Translations under genes and position numbers: made by a program | Part shown: positions 43,973-53,719 of the stretch, in pieces | Layout: each line of letters begins with the position of its first letter | Position numbering within the stretch: the first letter of the stretch is position 1 | The notes under the pieces: generated by a model | What the model was told of the DNA's origin: nothing | Databases searched by the model: none | What the model saw: the letters and a program-made list of their open reading frames with translations, nothing else | DNA from: Pseudaminobacter soli (ex Zhang et al. 2022) | GTDB lineage: Bacteria > Pseudomonadota > Alphaproteobacteria > Rhizobiales > Rhizobiaceae | NCBI RefSeq assembly: GCF_014595955.1 | Contig: NZ_JABVCF010000006.1 | Span: forward strand, 62,001-126,000 | Reading direction: 5' to 3' | DNA: 64,000 bases

Positions 43973-44275
43973 ACGTCCCCCCTGCCGCAAATACGGTTGG
44001 CAGCGGCTAATTTCCGGTAAAGACTGTGCGGCAACGGCGAAGGGAACGCCCGAACGCGCAATGGAATCCGCGGGGCTCCCTCTCACGTCCGCCTCTGCGG
44101 CGATTGGACTTCCCGAACCGTTGGTCTGGGCATCGATCCCGCTTCAGGCCGCGGCACCTCAAGCGTCCCAGAAGTTCCCGCCAAAGTGACCGGGCACCGG
44201 ACGGGAACCTTTCACATCGCATTGCATCCAATGCATACTGGGGGCAGTCCGGCGCTATCCGAGGAAGATTGAACC
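43973..44275. promoter_or_regulatory. Divergent intergenic region
   Basis: About 303 bases between the diguanylate cyclase gene (minus) and the Rieske-reductase gene (plus). It should hold promoters for both. I see no strong palindrome, RNA structure or reading frame in it. Confidence 0.4.
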
Positions 44276-45820
44276 ATGAGTGGGAAATCGACCGAGCCAG
44301 TGGGGCCCGATCTGGCGCAAGGCGTCGCGATGGAAATGCTTCGCGACGGTGAGATTCTCGAAGGCCATGTCGGCGAGGAAACCGTGATCCTCGTCCGTTC
44401 CAAAGACGAGGTGTTCGCCGTCGGCGGCACCTGCACCCATTATAACGGGCCCCTTGGCCAAGGCCTGGCGGAGGGCGATACGGTCCGGTGCCCATGGCAC
44501 CACGCCTGCTTCAGCCTCCGCACCGGCGAGGCCCTTCGCGCGCCGGCTTTCAGTCCGATCGATTGCTGGGCCACCGAACTACGGGGCGACCGCGTCTTCG
44601 TCACCGGCAAGGTGAAGCGACCGTCGCCCGCTTCCGCACAAGACGCAGCCGGGCAACCCAAGGACATCGTGATCGTGGGCGGTGGTGCGGCAGGCTTCGC
44701 CGCCGCCGAGATGCTGCGCCGACGAAACTTCGCCGGGAGCGTCACGATCTTGAGCGCCGACTCCGACGCCCCTTACGACAGGCCGAACCTCTCGAAGGAT
44801 TATCTCGCCGGTTCCGCGCCCGAGGAATGGATTCCGCTGCGCTCGCCGAAATTCTACGAACGCAAGGAGATCGGTCTGCACCTCGCAACGACGGTCAGTC
44901 GAATCGACCCTAACCAGCGCATCGCTCTCACGGAGGACGGACGATCCTTCGCGTTCGATCGGCTCCTTCTAGCCCCGGGTGCGGAACCCGTAAGGCTCCC
45001 GCTACCCGGCGCGGACCTGCCTCATGTCTTCACGCTGCGTTCGCTGGCCGACAGTCGCGCCATCGTCGAGCGGGCGAAGACGGCCCGCACCGCCGTGGTG
45101 ATCGGCGCCGGCTTCATCGGGCTGGAAGTTGCGGCGTCGCTCCGGGCGCGGCAGATCGAGGTCCATGTTGTCGCGCCGGATCGTGAGCCCCTGGAGAAGG
45201 TACTCGGCCCCGAACTGGGTCGCTTTATCCGTGGCCTCCATGAAGACCACAGCGTGAGGTTCCACCTGCAGCAGTCCGTGTCGAGCATTGAAGAGGGGCG
45301 CGTCGTACTCGAAGGCAACGAGGCGCTTCCGGCAGACCTGGTGATCATTGGCGTCGGCGTTAAGCCTCGCAAGAGCCTGGCCGTCGAGGCCGGGCTCGCC
45401 ACCGCCGACGGCATCCTGGTCGACGAGCGCCTGGAGACCAGCAGCCCGGGAATCTTCGCCGCCGGAGACGCGGCGGAGTGGCCCGACAGGATCACCGGCG
45501 CGCGCACGCGCATCGAGCATTGGGTTGTGGCCGAGCGGCAGGGACAGGTCGCGGCCTACAACATGCTGGGCGAGCGACTGGCGTTCTCGGATGCGCCCTT
45601 CTTCTGGAGCGCCCATTACGACACGACGATCAGGTATGTCGGGAACGGCCGCAACCGGGACGCCACGGAAATCGAGGGCGACCTTGCGGCCGGAAAGGCT
45701 GTCGTGCGCTATCTGTCAGGAGGAAAGACGGTTGCCGTCGCGACGGTCGGACGGGACCGTGAATCCCTGCGCGCAGCCGTTTCGATGGAACGTGATCTGG
45801 CCGCCGCGCCCGCAGGTTAG
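44276..45820 (+). CDS. Rieske ferredoxin fused to FAD-dependent ferredoxin reductase
   Basis: Redox protein of 514 residues. The N-terminal Rieske domain has the 2Fe-2S ligands in CTHYNGPLGQGL and CPWHHACFSL (C-x-H and C-x2-H, about residues 45-70). The rest is a BphA4/AIF-type reductase with the FAD loop IVIVGGGAAGFAAAEMLRR, the NAD loop AVVIGAGFIGLEVAASLRA, and the FAD-ribityl block SPGIFAAGDAAEWPD. The overall build matches AIFM3-like proteins. It would pass electrons from NAD(P)H to a partner, classically a ring-hydroxylating or demethylating Rieske oxygenase, but no oxygenase gene is nearby. The start follows GAGGAAGATTGAACC. Confidence 0.88.
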   Translation: MSGKSTEPVGPDLAQGVAMEMLRDGEILEGHVGEETVILVRSKDEVFAVGGTCTHYNGPLGQGLAEGDTVRCPWHHACFSLRTGEALRAPAFSPIDCWATELRGDRVFVTGKVKRPSPASAQDAAGQPKDIVIVGGGAAGFAAAEMLRRRNFAGSVTILSADSDAPYDRPNLSKDYLAGSAPEEWIPLRSPKFYERKEIGLHLATTVSRIDPNQRIALTEDGRSFAFDRLLLAPGAEPVRLPLPGADLPHVFTLRSLADSRAIVERAKTARTAVVIGAGFIGLEVAASLRARQIEVHVVAPDREPLEKVLGPELGRFIRGLHEDHSVRFHLQQSVSSIEEGRVVLEGNEALPADLVIIGVGVKPRKSLAVEAGLATADGILVDERLETSSPGIFAAGDAAEWPDRITGARTRIEHWVVAERQGQVAAYNMLGERLAFSDAPFFWSAHYDTTIRYVGNGRNRDATEIEGDLAAGKAVVRYLSGGKTVAVATVGRDRESLRAAVSMERDLAAAPAG

Positions 45821-45885
45821 CTCAGCGGCCGGCCTCTCACCGCGCCACAGTTCCGCAGGCCCCTGGGGACATCCGCACCGTTGCT

Positions 45886-47865
45886 TTAAAGTGCAAGCGC
45901 CGCCTTCCGCCCGTCGTGGATGGCATAGGCCGCCTGGCGTGCTGCCGTGCAATCGCCGATGGCAGTGAAGGCAATGCCGCGCGCGGCGAGTTCGAGAGCA
46001 AGGCTGTCCTCGGCCATGTTGGTCGCGGCGAAGACAAGCGCGTCGGCCTCGATCTGCCTCTCGCTACCATCGAGCAGCGAGGCCACCCGTGCGATTGCGC
46101 CTTCCCAATGGACAATCGCGCTCTCGGTGACGAACCGGACGCCGAGCCGAGCCAAGTTGCGCCGCAGCGGCACATCCGCCGCCGTGCGCTGGAGTTCCTT
46201 GCCGACCAGCGGGTCGGGCGTGACGAGCGTCACCTCGTGCCCCTCCTCGGCAAGCTTCCAGGCCGTGCCGCAGCCTTTCCAGTTGCCACCCTCGTCCAGC
46301 ACGATGACGCGCTTTCCGGGCCTGGCTTCGCGGGCCATCACGGCCTCCGCGGACAGTGCGCGCCCGCCCCCGGGTATCTGATCGAATTGCGGCAGCGCTC
46401 TCTGAAACGCACCCTCGGGCGGCAGGGAACCGGTCGCGACGATCACATGGTCGGCGCCTTCGCGCTCGACGTCCTCGGCCTCGACGTACGCGCCATAGCG
46501 CACCTCCACCCCGAGTTGGCTCAGTTGGCGCTCGTACCAGTCGATCAGATCGACGATCTGGGCGCGGCGCGGCTGCAGTCCGGCGAGCCGGAACTGCCCG
46601 CCCGGCCGGTCCGAGGCCTCGGCAAGCACCACTTGGTGTCCGCGCTCGGCCGCCACGCGCGCCGCCTCGAGGCCCGCCGGCCCGCCGCCGACGACGAATA
46701 CGCGCTTTGGCCGCTCTGCCGGAGAGAAGCGGTCGCCGCCCCACTCCCATTCGCGCCCGGCCGAAGGGTTGATGACGCAACTGATCCAGTAGTCGCGCGA
46801 GCGCCGGCCCCAGCACATCTGGTTGCACGACAGGCAGCCGCGAATGTCCTGCGGCCGGTCGGCGGCCGCCTTGGCGGCCAGATGCGGATCGGCGATCTGT
46901 CCGCGCACGATGGAGACGAGATCGGCTTTGCCTTCGCTCAGCACGCTCTCGGCGTTCTCCGGCGTCCGGATATGGCTTTCGGCGGTCACAAGCGCGTGTT
47001 TCACGGCCGATTTCAGGACGCTGGCAAGGTCCGCGCCAAGCTTCTCCGGATAGAGGAAGGTCGGCATCAGCTTGTGGAAGTCGAAATAGCTCCCGGAGCC
47101 GCAGGTCACGTAGTCCATCAGCGCATCGCGATCGTGCAGGGCGATGATCTCGGCCAGCGCCTCCCGCTGGAGCGCGACCTCGACCTCCGGCTCGTCATTG
47201 ATCGCGAGGCCGACGATGAAATCCTCTCCGCATTCCTTGCGGATGCGGCTCATGACCTCACGGCTCATGCGGGTACGGTTTTCCAGGCTGCCGCCCCAGC
47301 GATCGTCGCGCCGGTTCGACCAGGGCGTCCAGAACTGGTCGAGCATCGAGTGGTAGGCCGCCCAGACCTCAACCCCGTCGAAGCCAGCCTCGCGGCAGCG
47401 CCGCGCCGCCTGGACGAAGCCATCGATCGTTTCCTCGATCTCCGCCTCGGTCATGCGGTGCGAGCCGTCGGAATCGTGGTAGCTCGGCAGGCCCGAGGGC
47501 GACCAGCCCGCGTGAAACGAGTTATCCGCGTCGCTGTGCTGGCCGACATGATAAAGCTGCTGGATAGCGATCGCACCGTTGCTGCGGATCGCGTCCGTCA
47601 CCTTGCGGAAATGCGGAATGACGCTGTCGTCGGAGTGGCGGAAGTTGCCGCGGGTCAGCACCGCGGCCGCATGCACCGGCATCGGCTCCACCACGATCAT
47701 TGCCGCTCCGCCGATGGCGCGCTCGGCATAATAGGCCGCGTGCCGTTCGGTCGGCAGGCCCTCGACCGCCATGTTTGCGGTATGGGCGCCAAACACGATC
47801 CTGTTCCGCAGCATCCTGCCCCGTAGCGCCACCGGCGTGAACAACCGCTTGAAGACCTGCGCCGT
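45886..47865 (-). CDS. FMN/4Fe-4S/FAD oxidoreductase, TMADH/StcD-like (old yellow enzyme family)
   Basis: Large flavoprotein of 659 residues. The N-terminal TIM barrel (about 1-370) is OYE-like (LFTPVALRGRMLRNRIVFGA, GFDGVEVWAAYHSMLDQFW). A 4Fe-4S cluster motif CxxCxxxCx11C follows (CLSCNQMCWGRRSRDYWISC). The C-terminal NAD(P)/FAD part has VFVVGGGPAGLEAARVAAER. This order is that of trimethylamine dehydrogenase, 2,4-dienoyl-CoA reductase and rhizobial N-methylproline demethylase (StcD). With the divergent MttB gene nearby, oxidative N-demethylation is the best guess. The start at 47865 follows GGGGAGGGGGCC; the frame is open further upstream to 48024. Confidence 0.85.
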   Translation of the reverse strand, partial: TAQVFKRLFTPVALRGRMLRNRIVFGAHTANMAVEGLPTERHAAYYAERAIGGAAMIVVEPMPVHAAAVLTRGNFRHSDDSVIPHFRKVTDAIRSNGAIAIQQLYHVGQHSDADNSFHAGWSPSGLPSYHDSDGSHRMTEAEIEETIDGFVQAARRCREAGFDGVEVWAAYHSMLDQFWTPWSNRRDDRWGGSLENRTRMSREVMSRIRKECGEDFIVGLAINDEPEVEVALQREALAEIIALHDRDALMDYVTCGSGSYFDFHKLMPTFLYPEKLGADLASVLKSAVKHALVTAESHIRTPENAESVLSEGKADLVSIVRGQIADPHLAAKAAADRPQDIRGCLSCNQMCWGRRSRDYWISCVINPSAGREWEWGGDRFSPAERPKRVFVVGGGPAGLEAARVAAERGHQVVLAEASDRPGGQFRLAGLQPRRAQIVDLIDWYERQLSQLGVEVRYGAYVEAEDVEREGADHVIVATGSLPPEGAFQRALPQFDQIPGGGRALSAEAVMAREARPGKRVIVLDEGGNWKGCGTAWKLAEEGHEVTLVTPDPLVGKELQRTAADVPLRRNLARLGVRFVTESAIVHWEGAIARVASLLDGSERQIEADALVFAATNMAEDSLALELAARGIAFTAIGDCTAARQAAYAIHDGRKAALAL

Positions 47866-48120
47866 CATGGCCCCCTCCCCTGGATCAACTGTGCCGATGG
47901 ATGCCATGCGAACCGTCACGTCCTTGTAGTTGCTGTCACGACTAGGCTGGCACATGGGGCGGAAGAAGGCGATTGTTGCACGACGAGTAAGTACTGGGCC
48001 CAATGATCGAAACGAGCATGCCAATGACCCTCAGCATCCGACGCCACGGGGCGGCCGCCGATCGACCAGGAGCACTGCGGCTCATCGTCAGCCGTCAGTT
48101 TCAGCCGAACCGGTAGTCCC

Positions 48121-49017
48121 ATGGTGCGCCGCTATTACAGTCTCCCCTCGCTCAACGCACTCGCCGCCTTCGAAGCCGCCGCGCGACACCTGAGCCTTAC
48201 CAAGGCAGCCGAGGAATTGAACGTCACGCCCGGGGCCATATCCAAACACGTGCGGACGCTCGAGGAGGAACTCGGCTGCCAACTCTTTATCCGGCGGCAT
48301 CGGGCGCTCGAACTGACCCGCGAGGGCGAGACGATGGCAGCGGCCCTGCGCGATGGGTTTGAACGCATCTCGGCTACGCTTCGGCAGGTCAGAACGTCAG
48401 GGGGAAAGTCCGGCGTAACGATCGGCAGCACCATGGCGTTTGCCCAGCTCTGGTTGATGCCGCGGCTGGGAGCGTTCTGGAACAGGCATCAGAACATCGT
48501 CGTCGATCATGTCATTTCTGACCATGCACGCGGCCTCGATCGCCCCGACATCGATCTTCGCCTCCGCTACGGTAGCGGCGAGTGGCCGGACGAAGAATCG
48601 GCCAAGCTCTATGACGACCGCATATTCGCAGTGGCAAGCCCGGATTTCGTCCGAGAGCACCGCGTGACCTCGCTGGACGATCTGGCGGCGCTACAACTCC
48701 TTTCCGTTGAAGGGATCGATTCGTCCTGGACTACGTGGGCGGACTTCCTGCAAAGAGTCGGCGCGCGGCATCGGCGGCTCAATGAGAGACGCTTCAACAG
48801 CTACGTCATTGCCTTGCAGGCTGCTCGCAGCGGCCAGGGTGTGGCGCTGGGCTGGGCCAGTCTGGTCCGGCCGTTGATCAAGTCAGGCGATCTCGTCCAA
48901 CTTACAGATGCCGAGATTGCGGCACCCCAATCCTATTTCGTGACCTGGAGTGCGCATCGGCCCCTGAGCCAACAGGCAACGATCTTGAAAAGCTGGCTCC
49001 TATCCTTGGACGATTGA
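48121..49017 (+). CDS. LysR-family regulator (GcvA-like)
   Basis: Transcription factor of 298 residues. The N-terminal winged helix reads LPSLNALAAFEAAARHLSLT and KAAEELNVTPGAISKHVRTL, typical of GcvA/AmpR-type LysR proteins. The C-terminal substrate-binding fold has VTIGSTMAFAQLWLMPRLGA and IDLRLRYGSGEWPDEES. It is transcribed away from the Fe-S flavoprotein gene and toward the MttB gene, so it could control both. The ligand is unknown, perhaps a methylated amine or amino acid. Confidence 0.9.
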   Translation: MVRRYYSLPSLNALAAFEAAARHLSLTKAAEELNVTPGAISKHVRTLEEELGCQLFIRRHRALELTREGETMAAALRDGFERISATLRQVRTSGGKSGVTIGSTMAFAQLWLMPRLGAFWNRHQNIVVDHVISDHARGLDRPDIDLRLRYGSGEWPDEESAKLYDDRIFAVASPDFVREHRVTSLDDLAALQLLSVEGIDSSWTTWADFLQRVGARHRRLNERRFNSYVIALQAARSGQGVALGWASLVRPLIKSGDLVQLTDAEIAAPQSYFVTWSAHRPLSQQATILKSWLLSLDD

Positions 49018-49104
49018 GTACAACTCAACCGAGCTGAGCGACTTTTTCGCTTGAAACGGGCTGCTCGCCGACGTTCCTTCCCTGGGAGTAGGGAGGAGCA
49101 TCGT

Positions 49105-50658
49105 ATGTCGGAAACGGGTACAGCATCGGGTCAGGCGATTGGCGGCCGCCGCGGCGGCGGGCGCTTGGGACGAAAGGCGCTGCGCGGCGCACCTACGCTG
49201 TCGTTTCCCACACTGGTTCGGAAGATACCAGTCTACCAGATGGTCCCGGATGAGGCAGTGGAACTGATTCACCAGGAATCACTGAGCATCCTAGAAGAGG
49301 TAGGGTGCGAGTTCCGCGATGACGAAGCGATCGCCATCTGGAAGGCCGCCGGAGCCGACGTTACGGACACTCGAGTGCGGATCGACCGCGCCCTCCTGAT
49401 GGAACTCGTTTCAAAGGTGCCATCCGAGTTCACCCTCCACGCGCGCAATCCGGAGCGTACAGTTCGCGTGGGAGGAGACAACTCCATCTTCATCCCGATG
49501 TACGGCGCGCCCTATGTGCGCGATCTCGACAACAACCGGCGATACGGAACGCTGGCGGATCTCAATAATTTCCACAAGCTCGCCTACATGGCGCCGCCGC
49601 TGCATTCGTCGAGTTCGATCATATGCGAGCCGATGGACATACCCGTACCCAAGCGCCACCTCCACATCATCCATTCGGCGCTAAAATATTCCGACAAGCC
49701 GTTCATGGGCATCGTGACGTCCAAGGACCGTGCGGAAGACACGATGGAGATGGCGGGCATCGTCTTCGGCAAGGAGTTCGTGAAGGACAATCCGGTCCTG
49801 GTCTCTATCACGAACTGCAATTCGCCGCTTGTATGGGACGCCACCATGCTCGACGCGATGAAAGTGTATGCGCGTCACAACCAGCCGCTGATCCTCGCGC
49901 CCTTTGCATTGTGCGGAGCGTCGACATCTGCATCCGCCGTGGGTGCGGTTGCGCAAGTCAACGCGGAAGCGTTGGCGGGCGTCGCGTTCACCCAGTTGGT
50001 CCGCCCCGACTCGCCGCAGATCTACGGCCAATTCATGGTCACCGTCGACATGAAGACGGGCGCGCCCATGGGGGGCACGCCAGAAGCCGCGCAGATGATG
50101 TATCTGATGGGCGCGCTGGCCCGAAAATACCGGCTACCGTGGCGCACGTCCGGCTTCCATGTCGGGTCGAAGCTGAACGACGCCCAGGCAGGCTACGAGT
50201 CGAACATGCTGATGCATGCCGCCATACTGGCGGGCGCCAACTACATCTGGCACTCGGCCGGGTGGCTCGAGGCTGGCCTGACCTGCGGCTACTCGAAATT
50301 CGCCACCGACTGCGAACAGCTTGTCGGCTGGTACAAATATGCAGGCGGGCTGTCCTTCGACGATTTCAAGGAAGCGCTGGCGGCCATCCGCGAGGTCGGT
50401 CCTGCCGGCCACTTCCTCGGCACCCAACACACGCTCGACCATTTCGAGTCGGCCTTCTTCATGCCGAGCATGATGGACTTCAACTCCTTCGAACAATGGA
50501 ATGCCGAAGGGGCGAAGGACCATGATACGCGTGGCCGCGAGAAGGCCCGCGCCATGCTCGGCGACTATGAGGAACCAAAGCTGGACGAGGGCATCGCCGA
50601 AGCTCTCAAGGATTTCGTTGCGCGGCGCGAGGAGCGGCTGCCGGATACTGTCAATTGA
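49105..50658 (+). CDS. Trimethylamine methyltransferase family protein (MttB homologue without pyrrolysine)
   Basis: Member of the MttB superfamily, 517 residues, TIM-barrel fold. The frame has no internal TAG, so it belongs to the non-pyrrolysine branch, whose studied members demethylate glycine betaine, proline betaine, carnitine or similar quaternary amines onto a corrinoid protein. Visible blocks are AVELIHQESLSILEEVGCEF, VKDNPVLVSITNCNSPLVWD and GAPMGGTPEAAQMMYLMGAL. The start follows GGGAGGAGCATCGT. No corrinoid-protein or MtgA-type gene is in the window, so partners are elsewhere or the enzyme works differently. Confidence 0.9.
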   Translation: MSETGTASGQAIGGRRGGGRLGRKALRGAPTLSFPTLVRKIPVYQMVPDEAVELIHQESLSILEEVGCEFRDDEAIAIWKAAGADVTDTRVRIDRALLMELVSKVPSEFTLHARNPERTVRVGGDNSIFIPMYGAPYVRDLDNNRRYGTLADLNNFHKLAYMAPPLHSSSSIICEPMDIPVPKRHLHIIHSALKYSDKPFMGIVTSKDRAEDTMEMAGIVFGKEFVKDNPVLVSITNCNSPLVWDATMLDAMKVYARHNQPLILAPFALCGASTSASAVGAVAQVNAEALAGVAFTQLVRPDSPQIYGQFMVTVDMKTGAPMGGTPEAAQMMYLMGALARKYRLPWRTSGFHVGSKLNDAQAGYESNMLMHAAILAGANYIWHSAGWLEAGLTCGYSKFATDCEQLVGWYKYAGGLSFDDFKEALAAIREVGPAGHFLGTQHTLDHFESAFFMPSMMDFNSFEQWNAEGAKDHDTRGREKARAMLGDYEEPKLDEGIAEALKDFVARREERLPDTVN

Positions 50659-50867
50659 GCAGCAACGCGCGGGTCAATGGCGGCGGGGTGTTTCTGGGCC
50701 GACAGCCCGAAGCTTGCTACGCTCCTTCGCATCGCCGACGCTGTCGCATCGCCCAACATCCACGCCATCTAAAAGGACATTCGGTAGCAGAGGAATTGCA
50801 GAGACCTGTCCTGGCTCGACATGGAACATGGGTGAGTTCAACATAAGAATCACAGGGAGGAGAACAA

Positions 50868-52514
50868 ATGGGATTTTTCAGAAGCAACGGCGATCGCGTA
50901 CCGGACGCGATCGAAAAGATGGCTTCCGACGCTCGGCATGGGCGTATGGACCGGCGGGAGTTTCTTGCGATCGCAAGCGCGATGGGTGCATCGACGGCGC
51001 TGGCCTACAGCATGATCGGACTGGCGGCTCCCTCGAATGCGCTGGCACAAGAAGGAACCAAAGGCGGCGCGTTGAGAGTCGCCATGGCCGTGAAGGGCCA
51101 GAAAGATCCCCGCAACTACGACTGGGTTGAGCTTGCCAACGTTACGCGTACCTGGCTCGAACCGCTGGTCCGCTATACGCGAGAGTTTACATTCGAGCCG
51201 GTTCTGCTCGAGAGCTGGGAGGTCAACGACGACGCTACGGAGTACGTCCTCCACGTACGCAAGGGCGTTGCCTGGACCAATGGCGATACTTTCACCGCTG
51301 ACGATGTCGTCCATAACCTGACCCGCTGGTGCGAGAAGGACGTTTCCGGCAACTCGATGGCAGCCCGCGTCGGGGGACTGATCGACGAGGCGACCGGCAA
51401 GGCTAAGGATGGGGCAATCACCAAGGTCGACGACCATACGGTCAAGCTCAAGCTGAACGCGCCCGACATTTCGCTTATTCCGAACTTCACGGATTATCCG
51501 GCGCTTGTCGTCCATAGGAGCTTCACGGGCGACGACCCGATCACCAAGCCGATCGGAACCGGGCCATTCGAGTTGGTCTCCTATGAAGTCGGCTCAAAGG
51601 CCGTCGTCAAGCGGCGCGAGAACGGCAAGTGGTGGGGCGGGGAAGCCCTGCTCGATTCCGTCGAGTTCATCGACTACGGAACTGATTTCTCCGCAACCGT
51701 CAACGCCTTCGAGTCGGGCGAGATCGATTTGAATTTCGAGACGCCGGCCGATTTCATCGACATGCTGGACAATCTGGGTCTCGTAAAGTCGGAGGTAGCG
51801 ACGGCGACGACGCTGGTTGCGCGCACGAACGTCACGCACAAGCCCTACGGGGACAAGCGGGTACGCAACGCCCTGCAGATGGCGGTCGACAACAACGTCG
51901 TGCTGCAACTCGGCTATAACGGACGCGGCGACGTGGGCGAAAACCATCACGTCAGCCCCATCCATCCCGAATACTATCCGCTACCGAAGAAAACGCGGGA
52001 CGCGGCCGGCGCCAAGAAGCTCATGGAGGAAGCCGGCCAGGCCGACTTCGAGCACGAGTTGATCACGATCGAGGACGATTGGCAGAAGAACACCGGCGAC
52101 GCCATTGCCGCGCAACTTCGCGAGGCCGGCATCAAAGTGAAACGGACGGTGCTGCCGGGGTCGACCTTCTGGAACGACTGGACGAAGTACCCCTATTCGA
52201 TGACCATCTGGTACATGCGTCCGCTCGGAGTCCAAATTCTCGCGCTGGGCTACCGCACCGGCGAGGCCTGGAATGAGAGCGCCTATTCCGACCCGACCTT
52301 CGATGCCAAGCTGAAGGAGGCCCTCTCGATCAGCGATCCGGCCAAGAGGCGGGAAATCATGAAGGATCTTGAGACGATCCTGCAGGATTCAGGCGTGATC
52401 ATCCAGCCGTTCTGGCAGAAACTCTACAGCCACACCAACTCCAAGGTGAAGAATTACGGCGTTCATCAGACCTTCCAAATGGATCTGCAGAACGTCTGGC
52501 TGGAGCAGGCCTGA
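50868..52514 (+). CDS. Oligopeptide/dipeptide-type ABC substrate-binding protein with Tat-like signal
   Basis: SBP_bac_5 family (DppA/OppA type), 548 residues. The N-terminus has a long lead and the twin-arginine motif [16 protein letters not shown], followed by a hydrophobic stretch ending SNALAQ, so export by Tat is likely. Core blocks are [60 protein letters not shown] and [20 protein letters not shown]. The start follows GGGAGGAGAACAA. No permease or ATPase genes follow. Members of the family bind many solutes besides peptides, so position next to MttB makes a methylated amine or related compound possible. Confidence 0.9.
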   Translation: MGFFRSNGDRVPDAIEKMASDARHGRMDRREFLAIASAMGASTALAYSMIGLAAPSNALAQEGTKGGALRVAMAVKGQKDPRNYDWVELANVTRTWLEPLVRYTREFTFEPVLLESWEVNDDATEYVLHVRKGVAWTNGDTFTADDVVHNLTRWCEKDVSGNSMAARVGGLIDEATGKAKDGAITKVDDHTVKLKLNAPDISLIPNFTDYPALVVHRSFTGDDPITKPIGTGPFELVSYEVGSKAVVKRRENGKWWGGEALLDSVEFIDYGTDFSATVNAFESGEIDLNFETPADFIDMLDNLGLVKSEVATATTLVARTNVTHKPYGDKRVRNALQMAVDNNVVLQLGYNGRGDVGENHHVSPIHPEYYPLPKKTRDAAGAKKLMEEAGQADFEHELITIEDDWQKNTGDAIAAQLREAGIKVKRTVLPGSTFWNDWTKYPYSMTIWYMRPLGVQILALGYRTGEAWNESAYSDPTFDAKLKEALSISDPAKRREIMKDLETILQDSGVIIQPFWQKLYSHTNSKVKNYGVHQTFQMDLQNVWLEQA

Positions 52515-52535
52515 TCCGCCCGCGAAGGGACCTTT

Positions 52536-52565
52536 TGCCGGCACTTGTTTACGCAAGTGCCGGCA
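52536..52565. terminator. Hairpin terminator between convergent genes
   Basis: A perfect 12-base-pair stem (TGCCGGCACTTG, loop TTTACG) begins 22 bases after the binding-protein stop and precedes the end of the convergent SorC gene. There is no T-run, but position and strength fit a terminator. Confidence 0.65.
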
Positions 52566-52678
52566 GTGCGCCCCGTTGCGGGCCGGCTCGCGGACCAGTC
52601 GACCCCAGCGGTGGTACGACGGTCAGACGTCTGCATCGATTCCGTGCGCCGCATCAGTTCTTTGAAGACTCAGATCTC

Positions 52679-53647
52679 CTAAGCACCGAGTAGAACCCGT
52701 GCGACGGCTTCGTCGGTAACCAGGTGGTTCACGTAGCCGCCGGCGAGCGTGGCTCGGATGATCGGTGCCTTGTAGAGGCCGCCGGACGCCAGCACGGATA
52801 CCGGCTTCTGACGCAGCGCCTCCAGGGAGAGCGCCATGACCGACCTGTTTAACGGATGGTCGACGAGCGCACCGTCCGCCTGCAGGAAATAGCCAAGCGT
52901 CTCGCCGACCGCCCCGAGACGCACCAGTTCGTCGAGATTGTCCTTCACCACTCGAAGGGAGGGAATTGGCGAACGCTCGTGAAGGTCGCCGCAGGCTATC
53001 AGCGCAACGTCGGCGATTTCGGTGCGCGCCAGCACATCGGCGATCTCGTCATTATGTAGCAGCGCCTCGAGGCTCTCGGGGCTGGAACAGTAAATGGGTG
53101 CGGTCAGGTAGTGGCATTCGAGGCCCAGCGCCCTCGCTACGGACATGGCGACTTCGAACGTGTTGGTGAGCGACGCGCGCGTCACGCCGCCCATCAATCC
53201 CACGACCCAGGAATTCGGGTTCGGGCGGGTCTCAAGTCGCCTCGTGGCAAAGGAAAGCGTCCGTCCCCACCCTATGCCGACGCCGAGATCCCGCTCGGCG
53301 ATGACCGAGTTGAGAAGTTCGCCGGCCGCCTCGCCTATGGTGCGCTGCTGTTCGATCGGATCGATCAGCGCAGGCACGACCACGGCGCCCTTGAGATTGA
53401 AGCGATCTTTCAGCCGCTCTTCGAGTTCCACACAGTCCGCCAGCGGCGTGCGTACCTCGATATTGACCAGTCCTGCGGTCCGAACCTGGCCGATGATCTT
53501 GTTGACGCGCAGCCGGGTCGTGCCCAGTTCATCGGCGATTTCCTGCTGGGTCATCCCGCCGACGAAATAGAGCCACGCGACGCGCGCGATCTCACGATCC
53601 GAGCGGAACTCGCCTTCGACCGAGTCGAGTTTTGGTTTATCCAGCAC
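52679..53647 (-). CDS. SorC/DeoR-type sugar-binding transcriptional regulator
   Basis: Regulator of 322 residues. The N-terminal helix-turn-helix is in REIARVAWLYFVGGMTQQEI and ADELGTTRLRVNKIIGQVRT, a hallmark of the SorC family. The C-terminal sugar-phosphate-binding fold has LGVGIGWGRTLSFATRRLE, DLHERSPIP and VSVLASGGLYKAPIIRATLA. It is last in the minus-strand sugar operon and probably responds to a phosphorylated pathway intermediate. A palindrome TACATATGTA at 60646-60655 near the operon promoter is a possible target. Confidence 0.9.
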   Translation of the reverse strand: MLDKPKLDSVEGEFRSDREIARVAWLYFVGGMTQQEIADELGTTRLRVNKIIGQVRTAGLVNIEVRTPLADCVELEERLKDRFNLKGAVVVPALIDPIEQQRTIGEAAGELLNSVIAERDLGVGIGWGRTLSFATRRLETRPNPNSWVVGLMGGVTRASLTNTFEVAMSVARALGLECHYLTAPIYCSSPESLEALLHNDEIADVLARTEIADVALIACGDLHERSPIPSLRVVKDNLDELVRLGAVGETLGYFLQADGALVDHPLNRSVMALSLEALRQKPVSVLASGGLYKAPIIRATLAGGYVNHLVTDEAVARVLLGA

Positions 53648-53719
53648 CTTGAATTCCCCCCCTCGAATCGTTCTTCGCAGGTGAACTCGCGGAACTGGAA
53701 ATAGCAGATTGTCGGGGCA

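Noticed and set aside
45916-47826. 636-residue plus-strand frame opposite the Fe-S flavoprotein
   Set aside because: Antisense shadow; the minus strand carries the OYE barrel, the 4Fe-4S cysteines and the dinucleotide loop.
49105-50658. Pyrrolysine-dependent MttB
   Set aside because: The reading frame has no in-frame TAG, so it belongs to the non-pyrrolysine branch.
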